From: Neocallimastix lanati (nom. inval.)
Lineage: Eukaryota > Neocallimastigomycota > Neocallimastigomycetes > Neocallimastigales > Neocallimastigaceae
NCBI GenBank assembly: GCA_016946835.1
Contig: JACVTC010000117.1
Location: forward strand, 342,501-405,000
Direction: 5' to 3'
DNA length: 62,500 bases
This document shows positions 36,343 to 48,049 of the stretch, piece after piece. Under the pieces are notes generated by a model, which saw nothing but the letters and a program-made list of their open reading frames with translations, ran no database searches and was not told where the DNA came from. A program made the translations under genes and the position numbers. Position 1 is the first letter of the stretch, and the number at the start of each line of letters is the position of its first letter.

Positions 36343-38668
36343 TAATCTTTACTTAAAATGAGGTTCATATAAAATATTGTATACAGTTTCGTTATCATTC
36401 AACATTCCTTTTTTTTAGTTTTTTGTTTTTTAATTATGTAATTTTTATGTTGTACACATATTTATTATTAAAAAAAAATTTTTTTTTTCATTAAATATGT
36501 TTAGATATATAAATTAATACATAATATAAAAAATAAATATATATTTTTATTTTATTAATAATTACCTCTATTTGTGCAATATTTAATATTGGATAAAAAT
36601 TTTTTATAGGAATCTGCTATTGTTTTTGCTTCATAAGAATCATAAGCATATTCACCAACAGGAACTGCTAATTGGTATTCATTTTCGATATCCATATATT
36701 CATTAACACTTGGTAAGTTTACGATATCCAAATAGTTAAGAGTACCTTTTATGGTTCCTAGATTTTTTGGATAATTTCTCATGTCTTTTAATATTAAGTT
36801 ATAAGAAAGTAATCTTATTGCTAATGTTACTGTCTTCATTGCTCCAGGAATATTAATATTTCTCGATAAAGTAGATGAATAGATTTTTGCATTATTAAAA
36901 AAAACTAATGTTATCAAAGCTCTTTTTTTTTTTTTTTTTATCATTATCATTTATATAATGAAAAAATTAAATATAAAGTTATTAATAATGATAATTATTG
37001 AAGAAAATTAATATTTTATTTTAAAATTAATTAAGGGTACTGATATATATTTTATTTTTATTTATGCATACTGAATACTAAATAATATGACAAATAACCC
37101 AATTAAAATGTTCATATTTAGTTTAAGAGCTTTAATTCGTTCAATATATTTCTTTGTCATTGTATTTCTGAAAAAAAAATATTAATTGAATTTATATATT
37201 AATATTAAAATATTAATTTTGCTTTTATAATTTTTAATATTCTTATAATATCTTATTCTTTCTTTAAAAATATATAAATATATATTTATAAATGAATTAT
37301 GTACTTAAAATTAATTTTTTTTCTAAGTTCTCTTCCTAATCCTGCTCCTGACGCTGAATAATCTTCTGAATGTGATAAAGATACCAATGAATTTGATGAA
37401 GCTGATAATGATTTTTTATCTTTAGAATTGTTATTGAAAAGTAATATATTTTTATCAATTTGATTTGAAGACGCTTCATTTGTAGAATCATTAATAATAT
37501 TTTTATCATATACTTTTTGAATCTATATTAAAGAATAAAATTAAAAAAAATTTATTTTTTTGATTCTTTCTTTTTTTTTCTTTTTTTTTTTTTAAAAAAA
37601 AAAAAATAGAAGATATAATTATTTTAAACTTACTTGTAGAGAATATTTATACTTTTTTCGAGAAAAAAATTTTATTATTTTTATTTAATTAATATTAGTA
37701 ATTAATTATAAATAAAATAAAATTATAATTAATATTTCTATAATTAATACTTTAATTAATAATACTTACAGCTAAATCTTCTTTATTCTTATAAATTTAA
37801 ATTATATAATACAAAGAAAATATTTATATATATTATTAATTTTATTAATTTAACTTTCATTATATATTTACATTAATTATATTTTACCATAACATCGATT
37901 AAAAATAAAACATAAATTTTCATAACATCCTTTTAAATATATAATTATAATTATTTAAAAAAATAAATAAATTAATATATAAATATACATTATTAATTAA
38001 TCTCTACATATAATTATTATTATTTTCTATACCTTAGCATCAGGAAAATGTCTAATAATATTATTATACTGAGAATAAGCTGAATTTTGATAATTAGAAA
38101 TTTTTGAAATCATACCTATATTGTTAGCTATATCTTTAGTATTGGTACTATTTCTTAATTTAGTAAATAATTCTTTAATTTCTTTTAATCCATGAATGTG
38201 TGTGATTACAGCATTAATTTTTAATTCTTCAAGTTTAATAGATAATTCTCTATATTTAATAAATATCATAAAAAAAAAAAGAATCATATAAATATAAAAA
38301 TTTATTTTAATACTATTTTTTTTTTCTTTTAATTTTTATATATATTTATTAATTATTTTATTAATTAATTATATAATATAGATATATTTACACATCTTGA
38401 GAATTAATATTCATTGAATTCTCTCTTTTTTCAATTTCTATATAACTTAGTGCTTTATTAATTAAATATTTTTTACTTATATCTAATTTAAGATCCATAG
38501 CATTATTTAACATTCCTTCAGTCTTGAATAATTCTTGATCATATTTTTGAAGTAAATTGTTTTCTTTATAAAATTTTTTCATTGAATAAATATAATACCA
38601 TGCCATAATATAAACCTTTTTAGTATTAAATTTAATTAATTAATTATTATAATATATTTACTTAGTAT

Positions 38669-38720
<52 letters not shown>

Positions 38721-38962
38721 TTTTATTTTTATTTTTTTATTTTTTCAAAAATTTATATATATTTACTTCAGCTTCATGTTTAAATTGTGTCAATCTTTGA
38801 GTAAAATTATATTTTATTAAATTAAAATTAATTTATTTATTTGAAATTAATATATAAAATATATAGATGAACATTTATCATTTACCCTTCTTCAAAAAGG
38901 TTCTTCATTAAAATAAATGCATCAAGATTTCTATTATTTCTTTTTTAAATGAAAATGAAAAA

Positions 38963-39034
<72 letters not shown>

Positions 39035-39038
39035 GTAA

Positions 39039-39073
<35 letters not shown>

Positions 39074-42012
39074 TTTAAAAGTAATTATAAAATATTCAAA
39101 ACATATATACCTTAAAAATCTACAAGCAATTTCACATTCATAATAATTTTTAAATACTTTAATTTCTTTTTTAATATAAACTTCCTTTGCTAAAATTATA
39201 TTTTAATGATGTAATTAAAATAAAATAAAATAAAAATTTATATTAAATATATATATTAATATTTTATTTTTTTAATTTTATTTTTTTATATAAATTTGAA
39301 ATAAATATCTATATAAAAATATATTATATATTACTAATTCTTTCCAAGGATTGAAAAATATTTTTATTTTTATAATTTTCTGGACTTAATTGCATTTTGT
39401 CAACAGATGATGATTCTCTTAATTCGTTTACAATTTTTTTTTCTTGGAATTTCTTGTAAATTCTTTTTAATGTTTTTTTATAATATAACTTATTTAATGA
39501 AAAACCCAATATGAAAAATAATAAACCAACTAATGGTAATATATCACATATAAATTGATTATCACTAAGATTTATTTCAGAAATTAAAAAAGCATAAATT
39601 GCAAATAATGAAATTGTAAAATAAACAGAAAATTTGTAATTATTAACTGTATTTGAATAATATGGCTGATATATTAACTGAAAATAAGCTAAATAAAGAA
39701 AAGATAAGAACAAGGTGAAATTCATAACAATTTTAATATAGTCATTAAATCCATGAAAAAACATTAATAATGAAAAATAATTAAATAATAAAGACTTTAT
39801 AATTTATAAAAAAATAAATATTTAATATATATATATATATAATTTTTATTTATTTATTTTTAATATTATTTATTTTATTAATTACTCTATATTATATAAT
39901 TATATATACATAATACAACTATATATTAACATCAATTACCATAATTAATTTAATAAATAACAATTTATTAGAATTTGCTGTATGAATACTTCCAAACAAT
40001 TTTCCATGGGATAAACAATTAGTATTAAAATTAAAATTATTATACTAATTTATCATTATTAAAAAATAAATATAAAGTATTTTTATTTTTAATTAATGAA
40101 TAATATATATTATTTTAATTAGTATTATCAATAATATATATATAGAATATTAATAAATATATATATATATATATAAATTTTTATTAAATGAATTAAGAAA
40201 AAAGAAAATACCATATAATTATAAGCAACAATAAGCACAAGATTCACTGAAGCAACTCCCGTTCTAAATAAGGAAAAATTATTATATTCAAAAAATTAAA
40301 TACTTTTATTATTAACATTTTTTTCTTTTTTCATATACATATGTGTATATTATTTTTTGATAAAGATATAAATTAATTTAAAATATTAAATCATCTTTAC
40401 AATATATAATCACTAGTAGTTCCACATTCTGGTACTAGTGAAATTGAATTAGCTGACCTACAGAGATAATAGAATCTCGAAATAAAATTAAAAACTGTAA
40501 TAGTAATGATATATATATATTAATAATAATATTGAAATTATTATTTTTAATTATTGTTATTAAAAAAACTTTTCAATTGACAAAGTCCTATTATAATAAA
40601 AAAAATTTTTTTTTTACCAAATGAAAGAAGATATCTTAATATATATATATATGTATATATATTTAGTAAGAGAGAAATAAAAGAAAATATATTATTATTA
40701 TTATTATTATTATTATTGTTGTTGTTAAAATTTATTAATATCATTATAATTAATAAATATATATTATTTTGATGATTTTACTTGAAAACAACAGTATATA
40801 TTGAATTATAAATCTATTTTAATATTTAATATAAAATTATTAATAAATTTGTATTTTCAAGTAATAATTTTTAAAAAAACAAAAAACAAGAAAAAAAATG
40901 TATTATTACCAAAAGATTCTTTTTTGACATTGTTTTTCTTGATTTATAATTAATAAAAGAAGATATAAAAAAAAAAAAAAAAAGATATTTTTTATTTGTA
41001 TTTGTTTGTTTGTTTGATTTAGTTAACTATTATTATGTCAACTCTTTAATTATATTTTCGAAATTTTTTATAAACTATTTACCCTCCTTTTGTTTTTAAA
41101 TGAATCACTGAAATTAAATAAAAAAGAAAATATATGTTTAAATAATAAATTTATTTATATATATTATAAAGATTTTCTGTTTAATTATCTTATTTTTGAT
41201 ATACTTAACAAAAAAATAAAAAGGAAAATAGAGTTATTTACTTACAAACTATAGAATATGTATATATAACAAAAATCACAATAAATGACGTAAAGAAAAC
41301 TAATATAAAATATATTTATTTTATTTCATTGTATTGTATTCATTTTACGAAGCATATAATTATAGTACACATATAATAATAATAATAATAAAAGAAGTAA
41401 AAAAAAAAAATTAATATAATTAAAAAAAAATTAATAGAAATGAAAAATTTTTATATAAAAAATTTTCCTACTTAAAACAATTGGGCTAACGATTTCTGGA
41501 TTAAAAATGGTAAATAAACTTATAACATATTTTCTCATTTTTGAAAATAAATGAGGATTAAATATATATTGTAAAAATTGAATATCTATAGAGATAGAAT
41601 ATAAAATTAAGATATATAATTATTATTATAGGAATTATAATCATCTTAATTGTTATTAATATTTATTAATTTTCTGTTACTATCATCATTACTATAATTA
41701 TTTTTATTATTAATAAAATTTTTTAATTTTAATATTTTAGTTATTTGATAAATTGCCTTCTATAAAAGAAAGAAATGGAATCATCCAACCCACAGGAACT
41801 TCTAAAGGTAGAGCATTAAACAACGGATATAGTCTTTTCTTTAAATAATATTAATATTGATATAAATATATTAATAATCTACATATATATATATATATAT
41901 GTAATTAATAATGTTTTTATAAGGTATTGATTTTTACTTCAAAAAAATTTAGATTTAATTTATTTGCTGTTTTTATTGAGTTATTGTTGTTGTTATTGTT
42001 ATTTTCATTCAT
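33846..42012 (-). CDS. TmcB-like multi-pass membrane protein with TPR-type helical region, 33 exons
   Basis: Hand-assembled exons (minus): 42012-41938, 41838-41757, 41585-41472, 41299-41246, 41107-41083, 40937-40910, 40813-40782, 40634-40618, 40494-40401, 40263-40212, 40044-39940, 39794-39335, 39189-39111, 38939-38886, 38794-38767, 38615-38392, 38249-38033, 37929-37888, 37787-37770, 37651-37634, 37522-37305, 37167-37072, 36921-36566, 36407-36353, 36170-36160, 36061-35912, 35818-35744, 35642-35452, 35364-35317, 35135-35010, 34801-34645, 34524-34086, 33876-33846. They sum to 3771 nt, giving 1256 residues with no stop. Residues 1-90 contain VGWMIPFLSFIEDIQFLQY. About six hydrophobic helices follow (about 91-330). 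A helical TPR-like region (about 380-606) includes ACRFLRNNRNLDAFILMKNL. A Ser-rich linker and four more helices follow, the last at about 1195-1215. The order and the NGC motif resemble tiny-macrocysts protein B/C of amoebae and early fungi, known as membrane proteins of unclear signalling role. Intron 2 uses a GC donor; all others are GT-AG. Confidence 0.82.
38671..38714. repeat. 44-base T run inside an intron of the TmcB-like gene
   Basis: Uninterrupted T run in the intron 38616-38766. Homopolymers of this size inside a short intron are unusual and would be length-variable. Confidence 0.8.
38963..39072. repeat. compound (ATT)n-(GTA)n microsatellite in an intron
   Basis: About 23 ATT units (38963-39033) followed by about 11 GTA units (39040-39072), all within the intron 38940-39110 of the TmcB-like gene. 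Confidence 0.85.
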
Positions 42013-42615
42013 TTTTGTATTTATTATTATTAATTAAAATATCAATTCTTTAATTATTATGTAAATATTTTTTTAATTCGATAATAATTTGTATTAATAT
42101 AACATAACATGAAATATATAAGTATTTATAAAAATTTTAACTGAAATTTTGTATAAGTTTTTATATTATTTATGTTCTAAAAATTTCATTTATAATGAAC
42201 AAAAAAAAAAGCATGTAAAAATAATAAGACAAAAAAGAAAAAAAAAAAAAAAAAAAAAGGAAAAATTAAATATTAAAATTGTTTATTTAAAAAAAAAAAA
42301 AAAAAAAGTAAAAAATTATGGCATACAAATTATAAATCTAAAAATTTCATATTAGTTTCAAATATAATTTAAGGCTACTTTAAAATAAAACTAAATAAAT
42401 GTACGTATATATACATATATTATATTTTATTATTATTTACAATTTTTTTTAAAAAAAAAAAATAAAAATTAAAAAATCCGATTAAATATAATAAAAATTC
42501 GGTTAGGATTAAACGTTTTTAAATTCAATAATAAATTAAATATGTTAATCATAAAAATGGTATAAATAAAATATGTACTTTTTGTTTTTTATTTTTTATT
42601 TTTTTATTTTTTTAT

Positions 42616-42668
<53 letters not shown>

Positions 42669-43233
42669 ATTTTTATTTCGGATTATTAGTTTTTTCTATT
42701 TTTTTTATTTTTATTTTTTTTTGGATTAATTTGTTTTTTATTAAATTTTTATGAATATAAAAAAAAAAAATAATAATAATTTTTAATTATTTAAAAAAAA
42801 TTATATAACTTTATAAATTATTTAAATCAAATTAAAGTTCCTCCTTTTTAATATTTATAAAAAAAAAAAAAAAAGATTATTTTATTAATCCATTAATTGG
42901 TTAAATTTTTTTAATTAATATTTCAACACCAAGCTTGTTTTATAAAATAAAAAAATCATAAAAAAATTTTTTTTTTTAACTCTAAAAAATTATTTATATA
43001 TTTATATTTTAAAATTTAGTTCATATTTTAGTAGAAATTATTAATTAGTTTTTTTATTTTATTTAATTTTTGATTTTTTTATTATTTATTTCAATTTTTT
43101 TTTTTTTTAATTTTAAAATTTCTTATAAAATATTAAAAAATAAAAAAAAATAAATTTTAAAAATTTTTAAAATTTTTAAAAATCTTATTTATCTTTTTTT
43201 TTTTTTTTTTTTTATATTACAATTTTTTTATAT
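42013..43233. other. AT-rich intergenic DNA
   Basis: Region between the start of the TmcB-like gene and the 3' end of a LINE copy. Contains a (TTTTTATTTTTTA)n-like tract at about 42590-42675. The 68-codon Lys/Ile-rich frame at 42149-42355 is A/T low complexity. Confidence 0.6.
42590..42675. repeat. T-rich minisatellite, units of TTTTTTA/TTTTA
   Basis: Short tandem units of T4-6 plus ATT or A, repeated about a dozen times. Confidence 0.65.
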
Positions 43234-44969
43234 TTTTTTTTTTATAACTTGGAATCAACTTTATTTAATAATATTTATTAAAAAATACATGAAAATAAAA
43301 TATATGATATTTTTTACATTAATATTAAAACATTACATTATGAGTTTCGAGGATGAAATGGCATCTAACTCTTCCCATTAATAATAAATCCATATGAATA
43401 AAAATTATCATTCGAATCTGTACCAGAATTTTTTCTTTACCTTATCGTTTCGAAGTTGACGCTCTAGACAAGGTATGTCTAATGATATACAAATTGATCA
43501 TAGTGTAAAAATCACTAATTATAATAACCATATAACATTAATAAGGAATTCTGCATGACCCACACAATATGAAATCAAGAGATTGAAACATATTATTAAT
43601 AGAACGCTTTCTTTCCCCTGGGCCTTTTTTTATGATTTCATATACTACATTTCCATCAAGAAGGAGACACAGTCTTCCTCTTTATCATCAGGAATGTTCA
43701 AAGATTTCTCATGAACAATCAAAGAAAAATTAATGAAAATTTCATCAACAAATTGAATGAATTGTTACCTAAATTCTATGAATTAGGACATAAAAGTATC
43801 CAGTGTGTAAAACTAGGTATGCTGTTACTTACACTACAACAAGGGCAAACATGTTAGGCAGTCTTCTAATCCAACTTTGCTTTTTACATAAGGTTTCACA
43901 TCAAATTTAAATCCATATTTTAATTCGTCCAACCAAAAAAAAAAAATAAAAATTCCAAAAAAAAAAAATTGGAATATTTTAAGGGGAGACGTTGAATAAA
44001 TTTTATAAAACCAAATTTAAACTTTTCTTATTTAATTGCAGGAGTACTTGTATAATGAAATATTTTCTTAGTAAAAACTTTCGTATTTATCCAGGAAGTT
44101 TATTATTATTTTTACATATTGTTAATTTTACGTGCTTTATTTCGTCCATGAATAATGTGAAAGTTTTGGTATATTTTTAACTAAATGTTAAAAAATATAA
44201 GAATATTTTATCCACTTTTTTTTAATCGCAACAATTAGCAATAAGAGGTATAAGTAGTTCTTTAGACATATTATAAATAGTAGTATTGGAAGTTTTATTT
44301 TAAACAAACACCAAAATAAACCTCGATTAAAAGCAGTTTGAGCTTTTACAGATTTCTTATTATTAGAACTTAGTAAAAATGCATAGTAAAGAAGTGAAGT
44401 AAAGACAAAGGAAACTAGATTATAGGTTTTAAAGTAGGTTTATCGCTATTGATTAAAAATCTAAAGAAAGAGATAACCATATAATATATATTACTGTTCA
44501 TCTTAACAATAATTGGCTCTAAATTCAATGATTCATTGAAAGGTATTCTTAGATATGTATATTAATTAAGTACCTAGTAGATGGTTCATGCTGAGCTTAA
44601 ATGTAGAATTTTCATAATGTCTTGTGGGTATAGAATTCTTTGATTTAACAACATGTGTAGAACATTTATCAATTCTAAAGGTCATTTTATTTTTGATCCC
44701 TTAATTGTGTGCTATATTTAAAAGGTTTTAATGAGAAGATTTTGAAGTAGCCAACAAAAAATATTATTGGCAAATGGCCATAGTAATACTTTTTTTCTTT
44801 CAGTAAGAACATCATATCTCCTGTATTTATTAAATATGTCATTGATAAATATTTTAATGATTAATAATGAACTGAAGGTATTTATCTTTAATGTCAATAT
44901 TATTAAGTTTTGAAATACCATAATAATTATTACAATCAGAAAGTTTCTTTTACATATGAAATTAAACAT

Positions 44970-45343
44970 TAATATAAATGTTTATATTTTTATAAAAATA
45001 ATATTTATATATGTTTTAAAGTTTTGATTTAATAAATTAATTTATAATTTAAATGTAAAATCTAAAACTAAATCTAAAAAATAACCTAAATATAATTAAT
45101 AATTTTTAAAATATATATATATATATATATATTTAGGTTAAACTAATTGATTATTTAATAATTAATATACCTTAATTTTTTTTATCTATTAAAATATTTT
45201 TATTATTTATTGAAAATATTAAGGAAATAACTATATATATATATATATATCTTTATTTCTTTAATACAAAAAAAAGTTAATAAATTATATATATTATTAA
45301 TATATATATATATATTATTTACTTTAATAAGTAAACTAATACA

Positions 45344-45381
<38 letters not shown>

Positions 45382-46023
45382 GTCACAATTATTGCGAACT
45401 TTAATCATTATTTATTTATTCATTTATTAATATCATGAATATTTTTCATTTTAAAAAATAAATACTATTTGTTCAATTAGAACATAATAATATTTAAAAT
45501 AGTAATCTAAAATAAATAAGTAATATTCAAAATAAAGTGTATAAATAAATTCAGAAAAAAGGTCATAGGCAACGAACCTCACCTCCAGATTACTTATTCC
45601 GGATTAGGATTTTAATTGACTATCTGAAAGAAATTATGGTCTTCTCCATCAGAGGCAGTGGCACTAGTAGCCTGTCTTACTTCATTTTCAACGTTGACAC
45701 TCCAATAATACAAGTTAAAATTAATGAATTGGTAAGGTTAACAATTATTTATTTAAATAATTAATATTTAAATTTATTTTTATTTTTTTAATTGTTTTTA
45801 AAATATATTTTTAATGAAAAAAATTACGATTTATTTTTTTTTCCTTAAGAAATTTATTTAAAAAATAGCTAATAATAGTAATATTAATTGGTGTATCATA
45901 AAAAAAAAAAAAAAAAAAAATAAATAAATAAATAAAAAATAGAAAAAAATTCCTTTTAATTATTAGAAGTTAAATACAGTATTTTTCCTCTATAAAAATA
46001 CTTTAAATTATTATATTATATAG
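44970..46023. other. about 1.05-kb insert splitting the LINE copy between adjacent codons
   Basis: The LINE reading before 46030 ends at the position of ISIPKKGDL in the sister copy and resumes at 44960 with LSDCNNY. The interposed DNA is mostly A/T and contains a nested R1 copy at 45346-45705. No ends of a recognisable element were found. Confidence 0.6.
45337..45714 (-). mobile_element. 5'-truncated R1 insertion with target-site duplication
   Basis: TAATACAAG occurs at 45337-45345 and 45706-45714 (plus a shared TT). Between them, on the minus strand, are about 330 nt of R1: the coding end VNVENEVRQATSATASDGED, a TAA stop after FFQIVN, the common untranslated tail, and a poly(A) tail of about 33 bases (T run on the plus strand). 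It matches the R1 copies at 20.8-21.25 kb and 15.6-15.8 kb. Confidence 0.8.
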
Positions 46024-47462
46024 CTATTTTGTTAGTAGGTCATTATATATTAAAGTAATCAAAATTTCTTTGTTAATAGAATATTCTTGATCTATCCTAA
46101 ATTTTATTAAATAATAAAAATAGATATTTTGAACAATCAGAATAAGTAATTTCTTGAGTAGGATTATTCTGAGAAGTGCTACTCTCAGAGCTGAAAATAC
46201 TTTAAAATTTTCTGTTAGTATACTATCAGGATCATGTGTTTTGTTATTTTCTATTAAAAGAACAGTAGAGTGAATTTCTAATAATGAAATTGGTTGCATG
46301 ATTCTACGGGAGAAGAAGAATTGTTTAGTATTCCTTTCCAATAATTTTCATTACAACTGTGGCCACTTATATCAGAAGCAGGTTCTTCATAGTGTTAAGT
46401 AAAACTGTTTAGTTGATCTTCTTGAGATACAAAAAATTACCTACTTTATCTTTAATTTACACGGGCTGATTGAGAAGGAAAGAAAAAAATTTAGAGATGA
46501 GATTATCATAAATCCAGATAAATCAAGTTAAGTATCATTTCTTAAGAAATATTTTCCGATAGAATGAATCAAATATTTAAATTTAATTATCTTAATATTC
46601 CTCTTAATATACTATTGATATAATCAAAAAGAATTCTATATTTTTTTGAAGAGATCATAGAATTCTTGAATATTAGATAAATCTCTTCTAAGTTTTAATT
46701 TTTTTTATTCCATTTATTAAATAAATGCTTTTTATGAGATAATTTCTTAATGTAAACAGGGTCAATAGAATGAAGGCCCCTGTAGATCTTTAGGAACTCT
46801 TGCTTGAATTTCATCACCTACTTCATTTGATGTTTAATGTTTATATAATATTTTCACTTTAATGAATAAATAAAAAATTAGATAGCTTAAAGTAGAAAAA
46901 AAAATATAACAAGAAGTTTCTTTACCATTTCATTAGAGTCCACATTATCATTATGTTCAAATATATTGAGTAAGCTTATGAATTTATTATGAGAGAAAAT
47001 TTCTTCATGTTTATCCTTACAAATTCAACTAAACCATTTAATTTCTTACCAGGAGGCGGCGTAGTAAGACCATCAGGAAATGTTTTTTTTTTTTTTTTTT
47101 TTTTTACAAGAAAAAATAAATAGTAAACAGTCAGAGATATCATTAAAAGAGTTGCAAACAGGAGCAATATTTAAATAATCAATTAATTTATGGGTAATAA
47201 TTATAAAGTCAATACAATAATTCCTTCTACCATTAGACCAAGTAAACCAATCCATAATAAACTATTAAGGAAAAATTCTAAGAATAAAATCTTTAAATTG
47301 CTATTTAGTTATGTTGAAATTACTAACAATAACTGAAGGATTATTCTAGTGATTCTTGAGCCAATTAGCAAAATTGGTTATCGCTTTATCTCTTGGAATG
47401 AAGTAGTTTTCCATATTAATATATTATTTTTTAACAATTTCATTGATAATTTCATTACAATT

Positions 47463-47515
47463 TGTTTTTTTTTTGTTTTTTTTTTGTTTTTTTTTGTTTT
47501 TTTTTGTTTTTTTTT
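47463..47515 (-). repeat. (A9-10 C)n minisatellite inside the decayed LINE frame
   Basis: Five units of 9-10 A plus C. In the sister LINE the same place encodes WEFLSKRISNCNE, and the A-rich tract sits exactly between WEFL and NCNE. Confidence 0.75.
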
Positions 47516-47545
47516 TATTTAAGAATTCCCATAATTCAAGGTTCA

Positions 47546-48049
47546 AGGTCATAAATAAAAATAAAAAATTGTTTTTTCATTGTCAGGACTAAAACGTATC
47601 CGACCTCTATGCATCGTCCACATTTCAAAATAGAAACTAACCTATATTAATAAAAAAATATTATAAAAAAATGATAAAAAACTAAATTTTGTGTTGTGAT
47701 CTTTTCTTTCAAGATATTTTATATTTTATATTTTATTTATTTCACTTGGATTTCCAACCTAATGGAAAGAAAAAAAAAATTCAAATTATTAGTGATTAGT
47801 TCTAATTGAAAAAATTTCGTTTTAATTTGTGTTTTATTTTTTTATGGTTCTCAATTGATTTCTAAAAACACTTTATCATTGGTGGTGAAATAATTAAAAT
47901 ATTAATCATAATAAATAATTTTTTATAAAAAAGTGTAATGTATATTAAAATATCAAAAGTATATTTAAAAAATTGAGAAAAAAGTAGATGAGATGAGATG
48001 GAACGAGTAAATTCCTAAAAGAATATAAAAAAGTCCCATAATTACATAA
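47546..48049. other. spacer between two LINE copies
   Basis: Moderately AT-rich. A patch at about 47585-47640 (CAGGACTAAAACGTATCCGACC) is less AT-rich and unidentified. No gene. Confidence 0.5.

Larger units (their letters stand above)
43234..47545 (-). mobile_element. old LINE copy, endonuclease to 3' end, interrupted and eroded
   Basis: Aligned by eye with the better copy at 48.0-50.7 kb. From 5' to 3': ELWEFL near 47540, NCNEI near 47460, NWLKNH..NPSVIVSNFNITK near 47370-47290 (endonuclease N-x-D-F-N block altered), a F-T-W..GRRNYCIDF piece and SFNDISD near 47250-47120 (S-D-H block, His lost), a spacer, then the RT block around 46290-46180 where the usual K-A-P-G-P-D-G is eroded, and FNKI..D to about 46030. 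The reading resumes at about 44960 with LSDCNNYYGIS, then FINDIFNKY, then FANNIFCWLL (eroded F-A-D-D box), then NKMTFRIDKCSTHVV near 44680. Near 43880-43780 a Cys/His cluster fits the C-terminal zinc ribbon of LINEs. The 3' end (about 43540-43245) is the R2 tail with AATAAA and a poly(A) end. Stops throughout. Confidence 0.72.
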
